Part shown: one piece after another, positions 9,246 to 17,351 of the stretch
How positions within the stretch are numbered: the stretch's first letter is position 1
How the letters are laid out: every line of letters starts with the position of its first letter
The notes under the pieces: generated by a model
Told to the model about the DNA's origin: nothing
Seen by the model: only the letters and a program-made list of their open reading frames with translations
The model's database searches: none
Assembly: GCA_965115835.1 (NCBI GenBank)
Contig: OZ220471.1
Span: forward strand, 1,426,001-1,490,000
DNA: 64,000 nt
Source of the DNA: Foliamicus sp965115835
Lineage (GTDB): Bacteria > Pseudomonadota > Gammaproteobacteria > Steroidobacterales > Foliamicaceae
Direction: 5' to 3'
Program-made: the position numbers and the translations under genes

Positions 9246-10268
9246 TCAGATTTCTTCCTTCGGCGGCGCAGGCGTGCGTTCGATCGAGTACAGCTCCAGG
9301 CTGGACAGACTGGGCGTTTCCGGATCGTAGGTTTCCGGCGCGGTGAAGTACTTCGCGTGGTGCTTCTCGGCGTAGTCGAGCAGCGCCCGGTCGTGTACCT
9401 GCTCGAGATCCTCTCCGGCGCCCATGAAGGCGGCGTACTGACAAAAACCGGGCGCCCTCCCCATCAGCATCCAGGGCAGCCACGGCGTCGTGCGGTTCCA
9501 GACGCCGTGGTACGGCAAGGTGGTCAGGTTGGCATTCTGCATCTGCGCGCCGTCCACGTGAAATGCGAAGAACTCGGACACCCGAACCATCTCGCCCGAG
9601 GACTCGCGCACCCATTTCGCGGGGTCCAGGGCGTTGGGGTAATGGAGGTGGATATGGATTTCCATGTCCAGGCGATTGCCTCGCTGCTTCCACGGCAGGA
9701 CGAATGGTATCTTTGGCGGTCTTTCTTCGTTCAGCCCCCCGAACTCCGGCGGTTCGGGAAAATGGTCGCTGATGACGTAGTTGAAGGGGTCGTTGGCGAT
9801 CGGAACCACAGGCACGGTTTCGTTGCTGTACGGGTTGCGCCACTCCTCCAGCACCTCGCCGCTGCGAAGGTCCGTGTAATAGCCCACCTCGCGCAGGATC
9901 TTGGCGATGGAGCCGTCCGGATTCTGCTGCAGGCGCGAAACCCCCCATCCGGCAAAGCCGAACAGGTCTCGAATCTTCTCGCCCGGGCGCACACCCATCA
10001 CGTAGCCCTTGAACCAGCCGGTCTTCTGCTTGCTTTCGTCCAGGTCGCCCTGGGTGCGCGCGTAGCCGATCTTGTTGCCCTCGCCAGTACCAAGGTCCAC
10101 ATAGGGTCCGCGCAGATAATCCTGCGAGCCTGAAGCATCTCCGTTGCCGGCGCCGTTGTCGTTGATGGTGACGTTGACATCTCCGCAACCCCCCAAACTC
10201 AGGGCGGCGGCGCCAAAGGCGCCCGCAGCTCCGAAACCCTTGATGAAATCCCGCCGTTGCGATTGCAT
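9246..10268 (-). CDS. DUF1838 family protein with Tat signal (340 aa)
   Basis: The N-terminus has a twin-arginine motif (QRRDFIKG), a glycine/alanine-rich hydrophobic stretch and then SLGGCG, which could be a lipobox, so the protein is probably exported folded and perhaps lipid-anchored. The body has tryptophan- and histidine-rich segments (EIHIHLHYPN, DGAQMQNANLTTLPYHGVW, WLPWMLMG) that I associate with DUF1838, a family without an established reaction. ATG 10268 is preceded by AAGGGGAA and places the twin arginines at residues 5-6. Tat export suggests a cofactor or metal inserted in the cytoplasm. It sits beside carriers and a ThDP enzyme, consistent with a catabolic setting (inference). 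Confidence 0.75.
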   Translation of the reverse strand: MQSQRRDFIKGFGAAGAFGAAALSLGGCGDVNVTINDNGAGNGDASGSQDYLRGPYVDLGTGEGNKIGYARTQGDLDESKQKTGWFKGYVMGVRPGEKIRDLFGFAGWGVSRLQQNPDGSIAKILREVGYYTDLRSGEVLEEWRNPYSNETVPVVPIANDPFNYVISDHFPEPPEFGGLNEERPPKIPFVLPWKQRGNRLDMEIHIHLHYPNALDPAKWVRESSGEMVRVSEFFAFHVDGAQMQNANLTTLPYHGVWNRTTPWLPWMLMGRAPGFCQYAAFMGAGEDLEQVHDRALLDYAEKHHAKYFTAPETYDPETPSLSSLELYSIERTPAPPKEEI

Positions 10269-10515
10269 ATGCGTTCCCCTTGACATGCGACAGTTCCCGA
10301 ATCCCCCCGCCTTTTGCGCGCGAGCCTTCGCTGCGGCCAGCGCAGCGAACCAAGAATAACAGCACAGGGCCGCCGTCCGCCATACGGTCCGGGTTCACTG
10401 CATGGCGTCAGCCGGAGAATTCCTTTTTTCGGGACGGCGAACTGCGGTTTCGCCTGGCCTGAACGCGGGCCGGCAGGGGATCCGGCCTTCGGAAGCGATC
10501 GTCACGTCAGGCCCG

Positions 10516-11199
10516 CTACACCTGGGAAAACCGTCGCACCAGATTGTGATAGACAGCGCTCAACCGCAACAGCTCCCCGGCATCGGCGGCGCCCGCAACT
10601 GTCAGCGATTGGACCGTCCGGTCCAGGTCATGCAACACCGACCTGCACCCGGCGTCGGGAATCAGGCTCTGAATCCAGGTAATCGCCGCCAGCCGTTCGC
10701 CCCGGGTAACGGGATTGACGCGGTGTTGCGCGCCGGAGGAATAGAGAATCATGTCCCCGGCCGCCAACTTCACGGTATGCGCGCCGTTATCGCCTTCGAT
10801 AACCAACTCTCCGCCTTCGTAGTCATCCGGCGGCGAGAGGAACAGCGTCATGGATATATCGCTGCGCAGGATCTCTCCGGAGTCTGTCATCGGCATGACC
10901 GCGGCATCGACATGGGCGCCATAGGCCTCGCCTACCCGATAGCGATTGAACACCGGCGGGCGAATGCGGTGCGGCAGGCAGGCGGACAGCAACTCCGCGT
11001 GATGCCCCATTTTCCCGAGCAGCAGGTTGGCCAATTCCCGTGCATGGCTGCAGGCGGGATCCGTCTGCCAATTGCGCTTGGCCGCGGTGGACAGCCGGCC
11101 CGCGGTGCGGGCGCCATCGCGCCATCGCGCCCGCTTCAGCCGGCGACGAAAAGTCTTCAGTTCGCCAGCTTCCAGAAACCCCTCGATGGAAAGCATCAT
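10516..11199 (-). CDS. ybiX: PKHD-type Fe(II)/2-oxoglutarate dioxygenase, YbiX/PiuC family
   Basis: 227 residues, matching the roughly 225 of E. coli YbiX. The cupin core shows the iron ligands in AHVDAAVM (His and Asp) and the distal His in GAQHRVNPV, followed by the 2-oxoglutarate-binding Arg of TRGER. YbiX/PiuC genes are classically next to TonB catecholate siderophore receptors (E. coli fiu-ybiX) and are iron regulated; their substrate is not settled. Start ATG 11199 overlaps the TGA of the upstream dehydrogenase (ATGA-type, 4 bases) with GGAG eight bases before it, so translation is probably coupled. Confidence 0.9.
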   Translation of the reverse strand: MMLSIEGFLEAGELKTFRRRLKRARWRDGARTAGRLSTAAKRNWQTDPACSHARELANLLLGKMGHHAELLSACLPHRIRPPVFNRYRVGEAYGAHVDAAVMPMTDSGEILRSDISMTLFLSPPDDYEGGELVIEGDNGAHTVKLAAGDMILYSSGAQHRVNPVTRGERLAAITWIQSLIPDAGCRSVLHDLDRTVQSLTVAGAADAGELLRLSAVYHNLVRRFSQV

Positions 11200-12299
11200 G
11201 AGAGTCGCTCCGTGGCGACGCGCCGCAGGAAACCGGGAGCGATATCGGAAATTCCGGGGCATCCAGCCAGAGCCATGGTGATTTCCAGCTCATCACGAAT
11301 CATGCGCAGCATGCGCGCCACCCCGCGGGCGCCATCCACCGCCAATGCATACATTTGGGGACGCCCGATCAGTACCGCATCGGCGCCGAGCGCCAGATAG
11401 ACGAATACATCGCTGCCGCGCCGCACGCCGCCGTCCGCCAACAGCGGGAAGTCATCGCCGACAGCGCGACGAATCCCGGGCAGAACATCTGCGGCGGCGG
11501 GCGCCGGGCAAAGGGCGCGGCCACCGTGATTGGAAACGACCAATCCCTGCACTCCAAGGCGTTTCGCCCGCAGGGCGTCCCCTGCACTCAGTACGCCCTT
11601 GAGCAGCACAGGCAATGCGCTGCAATCGAGCAGGCGTCGCACATCGTTCCAGGTGGGCGCATGAGCCATCGCGCCTTGAAATATTCGGCTTTGTTGCGGC
11701 GACAAGGCAATCGTCCCGGCATGGCCGGGGTTCGGAACATTCACGCTCTCCGCCTGGGGCGGCATGGCGAAGCCGGCGCGTTCGGCCTGATTGCGCATGC
11801 CGGTAACCGGAGCGTCCACTGTCGCCACCAGCGCCTTGTATCCGGCCGCCTCGGCGCGCCGGACGAGGGCGTCCGTATCTTCCCAACGTTCCTGCATATA
11901 CAGCTGAAACCACTTGTTCTCCGGCAGGACGCCGGCAATGGATTCCAGTGAGCGGGAGGCCATGGTGCTCACGACCATGCAGGTATCGAGCGCATCAGCT
12001 GCCTGCGCCGTGGCTACCTCGCCCTCCGGATGCACAAGCCGCTGATGCGACACCGGCGCGAGCAGGACAGGGTGAGCGAGTGACTGGCCAAGCAGGGTTG
12101 TGCGGGTGGAGCCTTCCTGGCAATCCACGAGTACCCGGGCCACGATCTGGTACGCCTCGAGCGCCGTCGTATTGGCTTTCGATGTCCGGTTGTCGGCGCT
12201 GCCGCCGGCAATGTGGGCATAGGTTGCCGGCGGCAGCGCTTTCCGGGCCAGGGCCTCGAAGTCGGCGAGGCAGGTGGGCAACCTGGGCGGAGCTGTCAA
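11196..12299 (-). CDS. FMN-dependent 2-hydroxyacid dehydrogenase/oxidase family (367 aa)
   Basis: The TIM-barrel FMN family to which glycolate oxidase, lactate oxidase and LldD belong. Seen are the N-terminal YAHIAGG segment, PVLLAPVSHQRLVHPEGE, FQLYMQ, the VLLKG strand, the catalytic SNHGGR, DGGVRRGSDVF and IGRPQMYAL. The usual D-x-x-P after SNHGGR reads LCPAP. The start is a TTG at 12299 that overlaps the receptor stop (TTGA); no ATG or GTG exists nearby in frame. It lies between a siderophore receptor and ybiX, joined to both by 4-base overlaps. An enzyme acting on a hydroxyacid part of a siderophore, or an electron donor step in iron release, is only inference. Confidence 0.85.
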   Translation of the reverse strand: MTAPPRLPTCLADFEALARKALPPATYAHIAGGSADNRTSKANTTALEAYQIVARVLVDCQEGSTRTTLLGQSLAHPVLLAPVSHQRLVHPEGEVATAQAADALDTCMVVSTMASRSLESIAGVLPENKWFQLYMQERWEDTDALVRRAEAAGYKALVATVDAPVTGMRNQAERAGFAMPPQAESVNVPNPGHAGTIALSPQQSRIFQGAMAHAPTWNDVRRLLDCSALPVLLKGVLSAGDALRAKRLGVQGLVVSNHGGRALCPAPAAADVLPGIRRAVGDDFPLLADGGVRRGSDVFVYLALGADAVLIGRPQMYALAVDGARGVARMLRMIRDELEITMALAGCPGISDIAPGFLRRVATERLS

Positions 12300-14674
12300 A
12301 ACGCCCAGGTCACGGAGGTGCGAATGCTTCTCGCATCGCCAAGATACATGAACGCCCCGGAACGGTATGCCGCCCTCCAGTAGGTCTCATCCGTCAGGTT
12401 GCCCACATTCAGCCGCAGCTCGACCGATTCCACGGGCTGGTATTTGGCAAAGATATCAACCACATGCCAGGAGGGCGCCACGATGGAATAGTCGCCAATG
12501 GAAGCATCGTATCCCGCTGCGGCGTCGGGTTGGCCACCGTACATTTCGCCCTTGTAGGTCCAGGAAGCGCCAATCGCCCATCTTGCGGTGGCCTGATAGC
12601 GCAGCTGCACATGGACGCTGTCGTCGGCAAAGTTGCCGAGCGCCAGACCCTCGTGCTGCGGATTGAACGCTTCGAGCACTTCCGAACTCATCAAGGCGGC
12701 GGAAAGCTGAACGGCCAACTTGTCCGTCAACGCGCCAGCAAGCGCCAGTTCGACGCCCTCAACCCGGTTCTTGCCTGTGTTGAGCGTGCCGAGACTCAGG
12801 TAAGAATCCCCCACACTTTCCATGACATCACTCTTGGTCATGCGAAAGAGCGCAGCCGTGGCGAGCAGGCGATTGTCGAACAGCTGCCATTTCGTGCCCA
12901 ACTCCAGGCTTTCGACCCGCTCGGGATCGGACAGCTTGACCTGATCGGGTGTTCCACACAGTCCCCCGTACCCGCAGCTACTACCCAAATCGGATTCGCC
13001 GCCATTGATGTTGCTGGCCGTGCTGTAGGCAAGGTAAAAATTTCCACGCCTGCCCAGGTTCCGCACGATACCGGCATGACCGTTCCAGAATCCGTCGGAA
13101 TAGGCGTAGTCCACCAGAGCGCCGCTCCTTCTCGAGCGCACCTGGTTGCGATAGTCGAACCGGTCGTGCCGGACACCGAAAAAGCCGGTCCACGCATCTC
13201 CCAGGGCAACCGTATCCATCAGGTACGAAGACAGGGTTCGCACCCTGAAATGGGAATCCCGCGGCCCGCGTTCGATGGTCCTGCCGAGCAGCGAACCGAG
13301 ACCGGCAACGGGTCTTCCGGAGGGTCCCAGCCCGCAATACCCCGCCCGCGGCGGCCTGCCGCGCCACCCGGGCAGGACGCAGTTCGAAGCGCCGCTGTTC
13401 GCCGTGTTGAAAACGCCGTTTTGCACTTCCTCATCGGAGTATTCCGCTCCCAGGACGAACTGGTGTCGCATTGCGCCGAACTCGGTTTCCCAGAACAGAT
13501 TCACCTGATTGACAAGGTAGTCCACTTCCTGCCAGCCCTGATGAGTGCTGAGGGTGAAGGTTGCCGCGCCGGGCGCGTCGGGGTCGGTGGCGTGCCGCGT
13601 CCCCCCGCGCGCGCCGGTGACCACATAGCCGTTGTCCGTTGCGCCGTAGCGGGCGACATTTCGCAGTTTCAGTGTGTCGCTGAACATGTAACTCGCCTTG
13701 AGGGTGAAAACATCGACTTCGGTATCCAGGAAATCATTGCCTTGCAGATATACCGGGACGTCTTTCGCGGGTTGGCGTTCGGTCCGATCGAAGTAGCCGC
13801 CGAGGTCCGGCTTGTCGTCGGCCGCAAGCCGGTAATAGTCGGCGGCGAGCTCAAGCTGTTCGCTGGCTTCCCAGATTCCGGAAATCAGTCCTCCCACACG
13901 CCTTTTCGCCGCCGGCGCACGGTCCGGCGTCTGCTGGCCGGCATGCAGAAGGTTGATCCGAACCGCCGTCGCGCCGGAAAGCGGCTGGTTCAGGTCGAAC
14001 GTGGCGCGGTGATAGTCGTCGCTGCCGAAAGCGCCGGCAGCAATGGCAAAGTGATAATCGACCGTGGCCTGCTTGGTGATGCCGTTGACCGCGCCCCCGG
14101 AACTGCCGCGCCCTGCGAACGTGGAGTTCGGCCCCTTCGTGATTTCGATCTGCTCGCTGGCGAAGCTCTCGCGGGTGGTCATCCCGGGGTCGCGCACACC
14201 GTCCACGAAGACATCGCTGCGCGCTTCATGTCCCCGAATGATGTAGCGGTCGCCGAAGGCATTGCCGTTTTCTCCGGTGCCCAGGGTGATGCCTGCCTGG
14301 GAGGCGAGGATGTCCTTCAGGTCCGTCTTTCCGGAATCGGCAACCTGCGACTGGGTCAGTATCGTCATGGTCTGCGGCGAGTCCGCCAGATCGGCAGCGT
14401 GACGCAAATCTCCCGACCGCCGGGCCTTGTAAGGCGCGTTTCTTTCTCCGTACACCTCGATCACCTCGATGATGTCGGTCTTGTCCCGTGCGACTTCGCC
14501 GGCGCCGGAAGCCTTTGCCGGCGCCGCGCCGGTGACCGCGGCGCCGATGGCCACCGCGAGAGCCTTGCTGGCAAGGCAGGCGCCGCTCTCGCGCGGGCGA
14601 CGGAGCGCTTCGGCCCGGTTCTTCTGTTGCGTGAGGTTGGCGCGTATATCCCCGCGAGCGGAATGGGTAAGCAT
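12296..14674 (-). CDS. TonB-dependent siderophore receptor, Fiu/FhuE-like (792 aa)
   Basis: ATG 14674 is preceded by AGGAGG. A rather long leader (about 58 residues) ends near AAPAKASGAG. The plug has IIRGHEARSDVFVDGVRD and ITKGPNSTFAGRGSSGGAVN, both characteristic of TonB siderophore receptors. The barrel ends WAF, with the terminal phenylalanine usual for outer-membrane proteins. Downstream TTGA overlap couples it to the FMN dehydrogenase and then ybiX, the arrangement known from fiu-ybiX plus one inserted gene. A strong promoter with overlapping palindromes lies 35-75 bases upstream (14711-14751). Ferric catecholate is the likeliest ligand (inference from the ybiX neighbour). Confidence 0.92.
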   Translation of the reverse strand: MLTHSARGDIRANLTQQKNRAEALRRPRESGACLASKALAVAIGAAVTGAAPAKASGAGEVARDKTDIIEVIEVYGERNAPYKARRSGDLRHAADLADSPQTMTILTQSQVADSGKTDLKDILASQAGITLGTGENGNAFGDRYIIRGHEARSDVFVDGVRDPGMTTRESFASEQIEITKGPNSTFAGRGSSGGAVNGITKQATVDYHFAIAAGAFGSDDYHRATFDLNQPLSGATAVRINLLHAGQQTPDRAPAAKRRVGGLISGIWEASEQLELAADYYRLAADDKPDLGGYFDRTERQPAKDVPVYLQGNDFLDTEVDVFTLKASYMFSDTLKLRNVARYGATDNGYVVTGARGGTRHATDPDAPGAATFTLSTHQGWQEVDYLVNQVNLFWETEFGAMRHQFVLGAEYSDEEVQNGVFNTANSGASNCVLPGWRGRPPRAGYCGLGPSGRPVAGLGSLLGRTIERGPRDSHFRVRTLSSYLMDTVALGDAWTGFFGVRHDRFDYRNQVRSRRSGALVDYAYSDGFWNGHAGIVRNLGRRGNFYLAYSTASNINGGESDLGSSCGYGGLCGTPDQVKLSDPERVESLELGTKWQLFDNRLLATAALFRMTKSDVMESVGDSYLSLGTLNTGKNRVEGVELALAGALTDKLAVQLSAALMSSEVLEAFNPQHEGLALGNFADDSVHVQLRYQATARWAIGASWTYKGEMYGGQPDAAAGYDASIGDYSIVAPSWHVVDIFAKYQPVESVELRLNVGNLTDETYWRAAYRSGAFMYLGDARSIRTSVTWAF

Positions 14675-14710
14675 GATGGGTATTCCTCCTGATCGAGAAC
14701 TCAAGGTATA

Positions 14711-14751
14711 GACACAAATGAGAACTATACACATTTGCATTCTTGTGTCAA
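14711..14751 (-). promoter_or_regulatory. Near-consensus sigma-70 promoter with overlapping palindromes (candidate Fur operator)
   Basis: Read on the minus strand, TTGACA (14751-14746) is separated by 16 bases from TATAGT (14729-14724), giving a predicted start near 14717 and a leader of about 43 bases to ATG 14674. Two inverted repeats cover it: CAAATG/CATTTG (14715-14720 and 14732-14737) and GACACAA/TTGTGTC (14711-14717 and 14743-14749). The half-site AATGAGAA on the plus strand resembles one arm of a Fur box. Iron repression is expected from the genes served but not proven by sequence. Confidence 0.65.
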
Positions 14752-14922
14752 CCAGAAGGCGAGCAATTTGCTTGCCTTGATCGTTACCGCGATTCGGCAG
14801 CGGTTCCGTAGTGAAGGCGCCAGTCGGGCGCTCCGTCTCCGGCCCGATTCCGGCAGCAGACCCGAAACACCACAGGCCCGCCGTCTGCGAAGGCCGCGGT
14901 CCGGGGCCGCGAGGCTGGCGGG

Positions 14923-16263
14923 TTAACTCGCGAGACCGGCGGCCTGCGCCTTGCGGCGCCTGGCCTCGCGCCACAACAGCAGCAGCGCCAGCGAGAACAC
15001 GATCACATTGCCAACGCCGACCATGACGAACGGCCCGTAACGCTCCCAGTGATCGAACAGCCAGCCGCCGAACAGTCCGGAACTCATGATCCCCAAGGCC
15101 CCGAAAAAGCTGAACAGGCCGATGACCGAACCCCGGCCGCGCGCCGGCGCTTCCTTTCCGATCAGCGCGATTGCCGAGAGCTGCGCGCACATCTCGCCCA
15201 TGCCGATCAGGGCCGCGCCCAGGTACATCCAGTTGCTGATGGGATCGGGGAAGAACGGCATCGACAGATAGCCGCAGGCGGCCAGGAACATGGCGATCGC
15301 AATGCCCGCAACGCGATTGATCCGGTCGAGTATCGGCGCCATGATGGCCGCCCACGGCACGGCGCAGGCTTGGGCGACAACATAGAAGAGCACCGCGCGC
15401 GCCTGCGCCTCTTCGCTGGACAGGCCCTGCTCCATTCCCACCTGCCGCAGCCACAGGGAGTAGAAGACGCTGACCACGGCGAGGTCGCCGCGCGAGACCA
15501 GCGCGCCGATATAGGCCAGGGCCACCCGGGGATTGCGCGCCGCGTGGAACGCCACGCCCACAGTCTTGAACAGGCCCTCCCGTTTCTCGACCTGAGCCGG
15601 CGCGCCCGACTTGAGAAAGCGGATCAGCACCAGCGCCAGGATCAGGCAAACGGCCGATGCGGTCCAGAACGTGGCCCGGCCCACCATGAGCGATTCCAGC
15701 CCCAGGGTCTTGTACCACTTGATCAGCCTGCCGGCCGATTCATTGACCGCAACGATTCCGATCCCGTTGAGTATGAAGGCCGCCGCCTGGAATCTGCTGC
15801 GCGATTTCTCGTCGGGGTAGTCGTTGATCACCGCCGCCAGCATGGCGGAAATGCACGCCGCGCCGCAGGCGAACAGCGGCCGCGCCAGAAACAGGTGCTC
15901 GACCCGGGTGGCCAGCGGATACAGCACGTAGCAAATGCCCACGAGGCTGAAGCCCAGCGCGTAGACCACGCGCCGCCCGACGCGGTCGGACAGCGCCCCC
16001 AGCCAATACACGACACTCAGGACGACGATCTCGTTGATCAGGACAAGTCTGCCGGCCACCCCCCCCTGCTCGCCCTCGGGAATACCCAGGTTGGTGAACA
16101 GGTATCCCTGCTGCACATTGATGAAGGTCAAAAGGCCGATGGAAAAGAACGCGCCGAAGTACAGCGCGTCCACATGGCGGCGGCGCACGCCCTCTTCGAG
16201 GCGCAGGGGAATGAACCCGAGCAGTCGGTACACGCCGCCCGTGGAGTGAGTCGTATCGGACAT
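14923..16263 (-). CDS. MFS transporter (446 aa), paralogue of the carrier at 7601-8968
   Basis: Twelve membrane segments with the TM2-3 loop SDRVGRR, INDYPDEKSRSR after TM4 and LIGKEAPARGRGSVIGLF in the second half. These match the carrier at 7601-8968 segment by segment. Start ATG 16263 is chosen because the following residues MSDTTHSTGG lead directly into the conserved cytoplasmic stretch; a longer frame exists but lacks support. No clear Shine-Dalgarno sequence is seen. The gene is divergent from the isomerase-like gene at 16335, with only 71 bases between the starts, so the two may share a regulatory region. Confidence 0.83.
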   Translation of the reverse strand: MSDTTHSTGGVYRLLGFIPLRLEEGVRRRHVDALYFGAFFSIGLLTFINVQQGYLFTNLGIPEGEQGGVAGRLVLINEIVVLSVVYWLGALSDRVGRRVVYALGFSLVGICYVLYPLATRVEHLFLARPLFACGAACISAMLAAVINDYPDEKSRSRFQAAAFILNGIGIVAVNESAGRLIKWYKTLGLESLMVGRATFWTASAVCLILALVLIRFLKSGAPAQVEKREGLFKTVGVAFHAARNPRVALAYIGALVSRGDLAVVSVFYSLWLRQVGMEQGLSSEEAQARAVLFYVVAQACAVPWAAIMAPILDRINRVAGIAIAMFLAACGYLSMPFFPDPISNWMYLGAALIGMGEMCAQLSAIALIGKEAPARGRGSVIGLFSFFGALGIMSSGLFGGWLFDHWERYGPFVMVGVGNVIVFSLALLLLWREARRRKAQAAGLAS

Positions 16264-16334
16264 GGCAGCGGATACTCGACTATTTCGCCAACATTTACAA
16301 TCCCCGCGCCCCACTGCGCCCCCGGAGAATACCC

Positions 16335-17078
16335 ATGACCGACTACCACGGCTATCGCCTTCGCATCGGCATCGCGGCGCCTTCCACCAACACCACGGTT
16401 CAGCCCGAATGCGAACTGCTGCGCCCGCCCGGCGTGACCAACCACACCGGCCGGGTGCGCATCCGCCAGCGCCGGATCACCACCGAGAAGGACTTCCTGG
16501 AGCATGTGCAGGCAATGCGCGACGGCATGGGCGACGCCATCGACAGTCTGGCTTCCGCCGAAGTGGACCACATCATCATGGGTGTGGCCCTGGAGGCCTT
16601 CTGGGGTGGCGTGAGGCAGGCGGCGAAACTCCAGGACAGCCTTGCCCGGCGCGCGGGCAGGAGCGTATCGATGGGTTCGACCGCTACCGTCGCCGCGCTC
16701 GAGGCCTTCGGGATCGGAAAAATCGTCGTGCTGACGCCGCACATGCCGCGCGGCGACGAACAGGTGCGGGATTACTTTCTGGAAGCGGGTTTCGAGGTGC
16801 TCCGGCTGATCGGCCTCAAGCGCCCGTCACCCGTCGAGATTGCGCACACCTCCGGGGCCGACATGCGGGCGGCGATCCGGCAACTCGACGGCGACGATGC
16901 GGAAGCCATCGTGCAGGTGGGCACCAACCTGCCTGCCATGGACATCTGCGCGCAGGCCGAGCGATGGCTGGGCAAGCCGGTGCTGGCGATCAACGCGGTA
17001 ACGTACTGGGACGCGCTGCGCCGCTGCGGGATCCGGGATCGCATCCACGGCCACGGCAGCATCCTGGAGCAACACTGA
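16335..17078 (+). CDS. Maleate isomerase / arylmalonate decarboxylase-like protein without the catalytic cysteines
   Basis: 247 residues with the Asp/Glu racemase superfamily layout: GIAAPSTNTTVQPE at the N-terminus, the central MGVALEAFWGG strand-loop, SMGSTATVAALEAFG and the second-half QVGTNLPAMDICAQAERWLGKPV. In characterised members two cysteines face each other at the central loop and in the second-half CTNL/CVQM position. Here those positions read MGVAL and VGTNL, so both are absent; the remaining cysteines are elsewhere. GGAGA ten bases before ATG supports the start. It is divergent from an MFS carrier, as expected for a degradative pair. Either the chemistry differs or the protein is not an isomerase. 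Confidence 0.75.
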   Translation: MTDYHGYRLRIGIAAPSTNTTVQPECELLRPPGVTNHTGRVRIRQRRITTEKDFLEHVQAMRDGMGDAIDSLASAEVDHIIMGVALEAFWGGVRQAAKLQDSLARRAGRSVSMGSTATVAALEAFGIGKIVVLTPHMPRGDEQVRDYFLEAGFEVLRLIGLKRPSPVEIAHTSGADMRAAIRQLDGDDAEAIVQVGTNLPAMDICAQAERWLGKPVLAINAVTYWDALRRCGIRDRIHGHGSILEQH

Positions 17079-17351
17079 GCCGGAGACCTCGCCAGACCGG
17101 ACCGCAGCCTTGCAACATCCTTGTCTGGTCTCCTATTGGTTTCAGCGCCTGCAATGACAGCCTGATACCGGGCCTGCTCCTTGCGGTTTCCGGACGATCC
17201 CGCCCGCTCCGGCCTCCCGGGCGCATCAGGCGCCACCGCTTGCGCCCCTTCGCCACCGGCGAAACCGGCCAGGACACCGAGCGCCGCCTCCGCGACCCGG
17301 CGCCGAAACGCGCAGATCGCGTCGTGGCGCAGGCGGCCCGCACATTCGGCC

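Noticed and set aside
11948..14692. A 914-codon plus-strand frame across the siderophore receptor
   Set aside because: It is antisense to a receptor with signal peptide, plug and barrel motifs, and has no recognisable domain.
17120..17132. 13-mer cttgtctggtctc, repeated at 60869-60881
   Set aside because: A 13-base match somewhere within 64 kb is expected by chance and the two sites have no common context.
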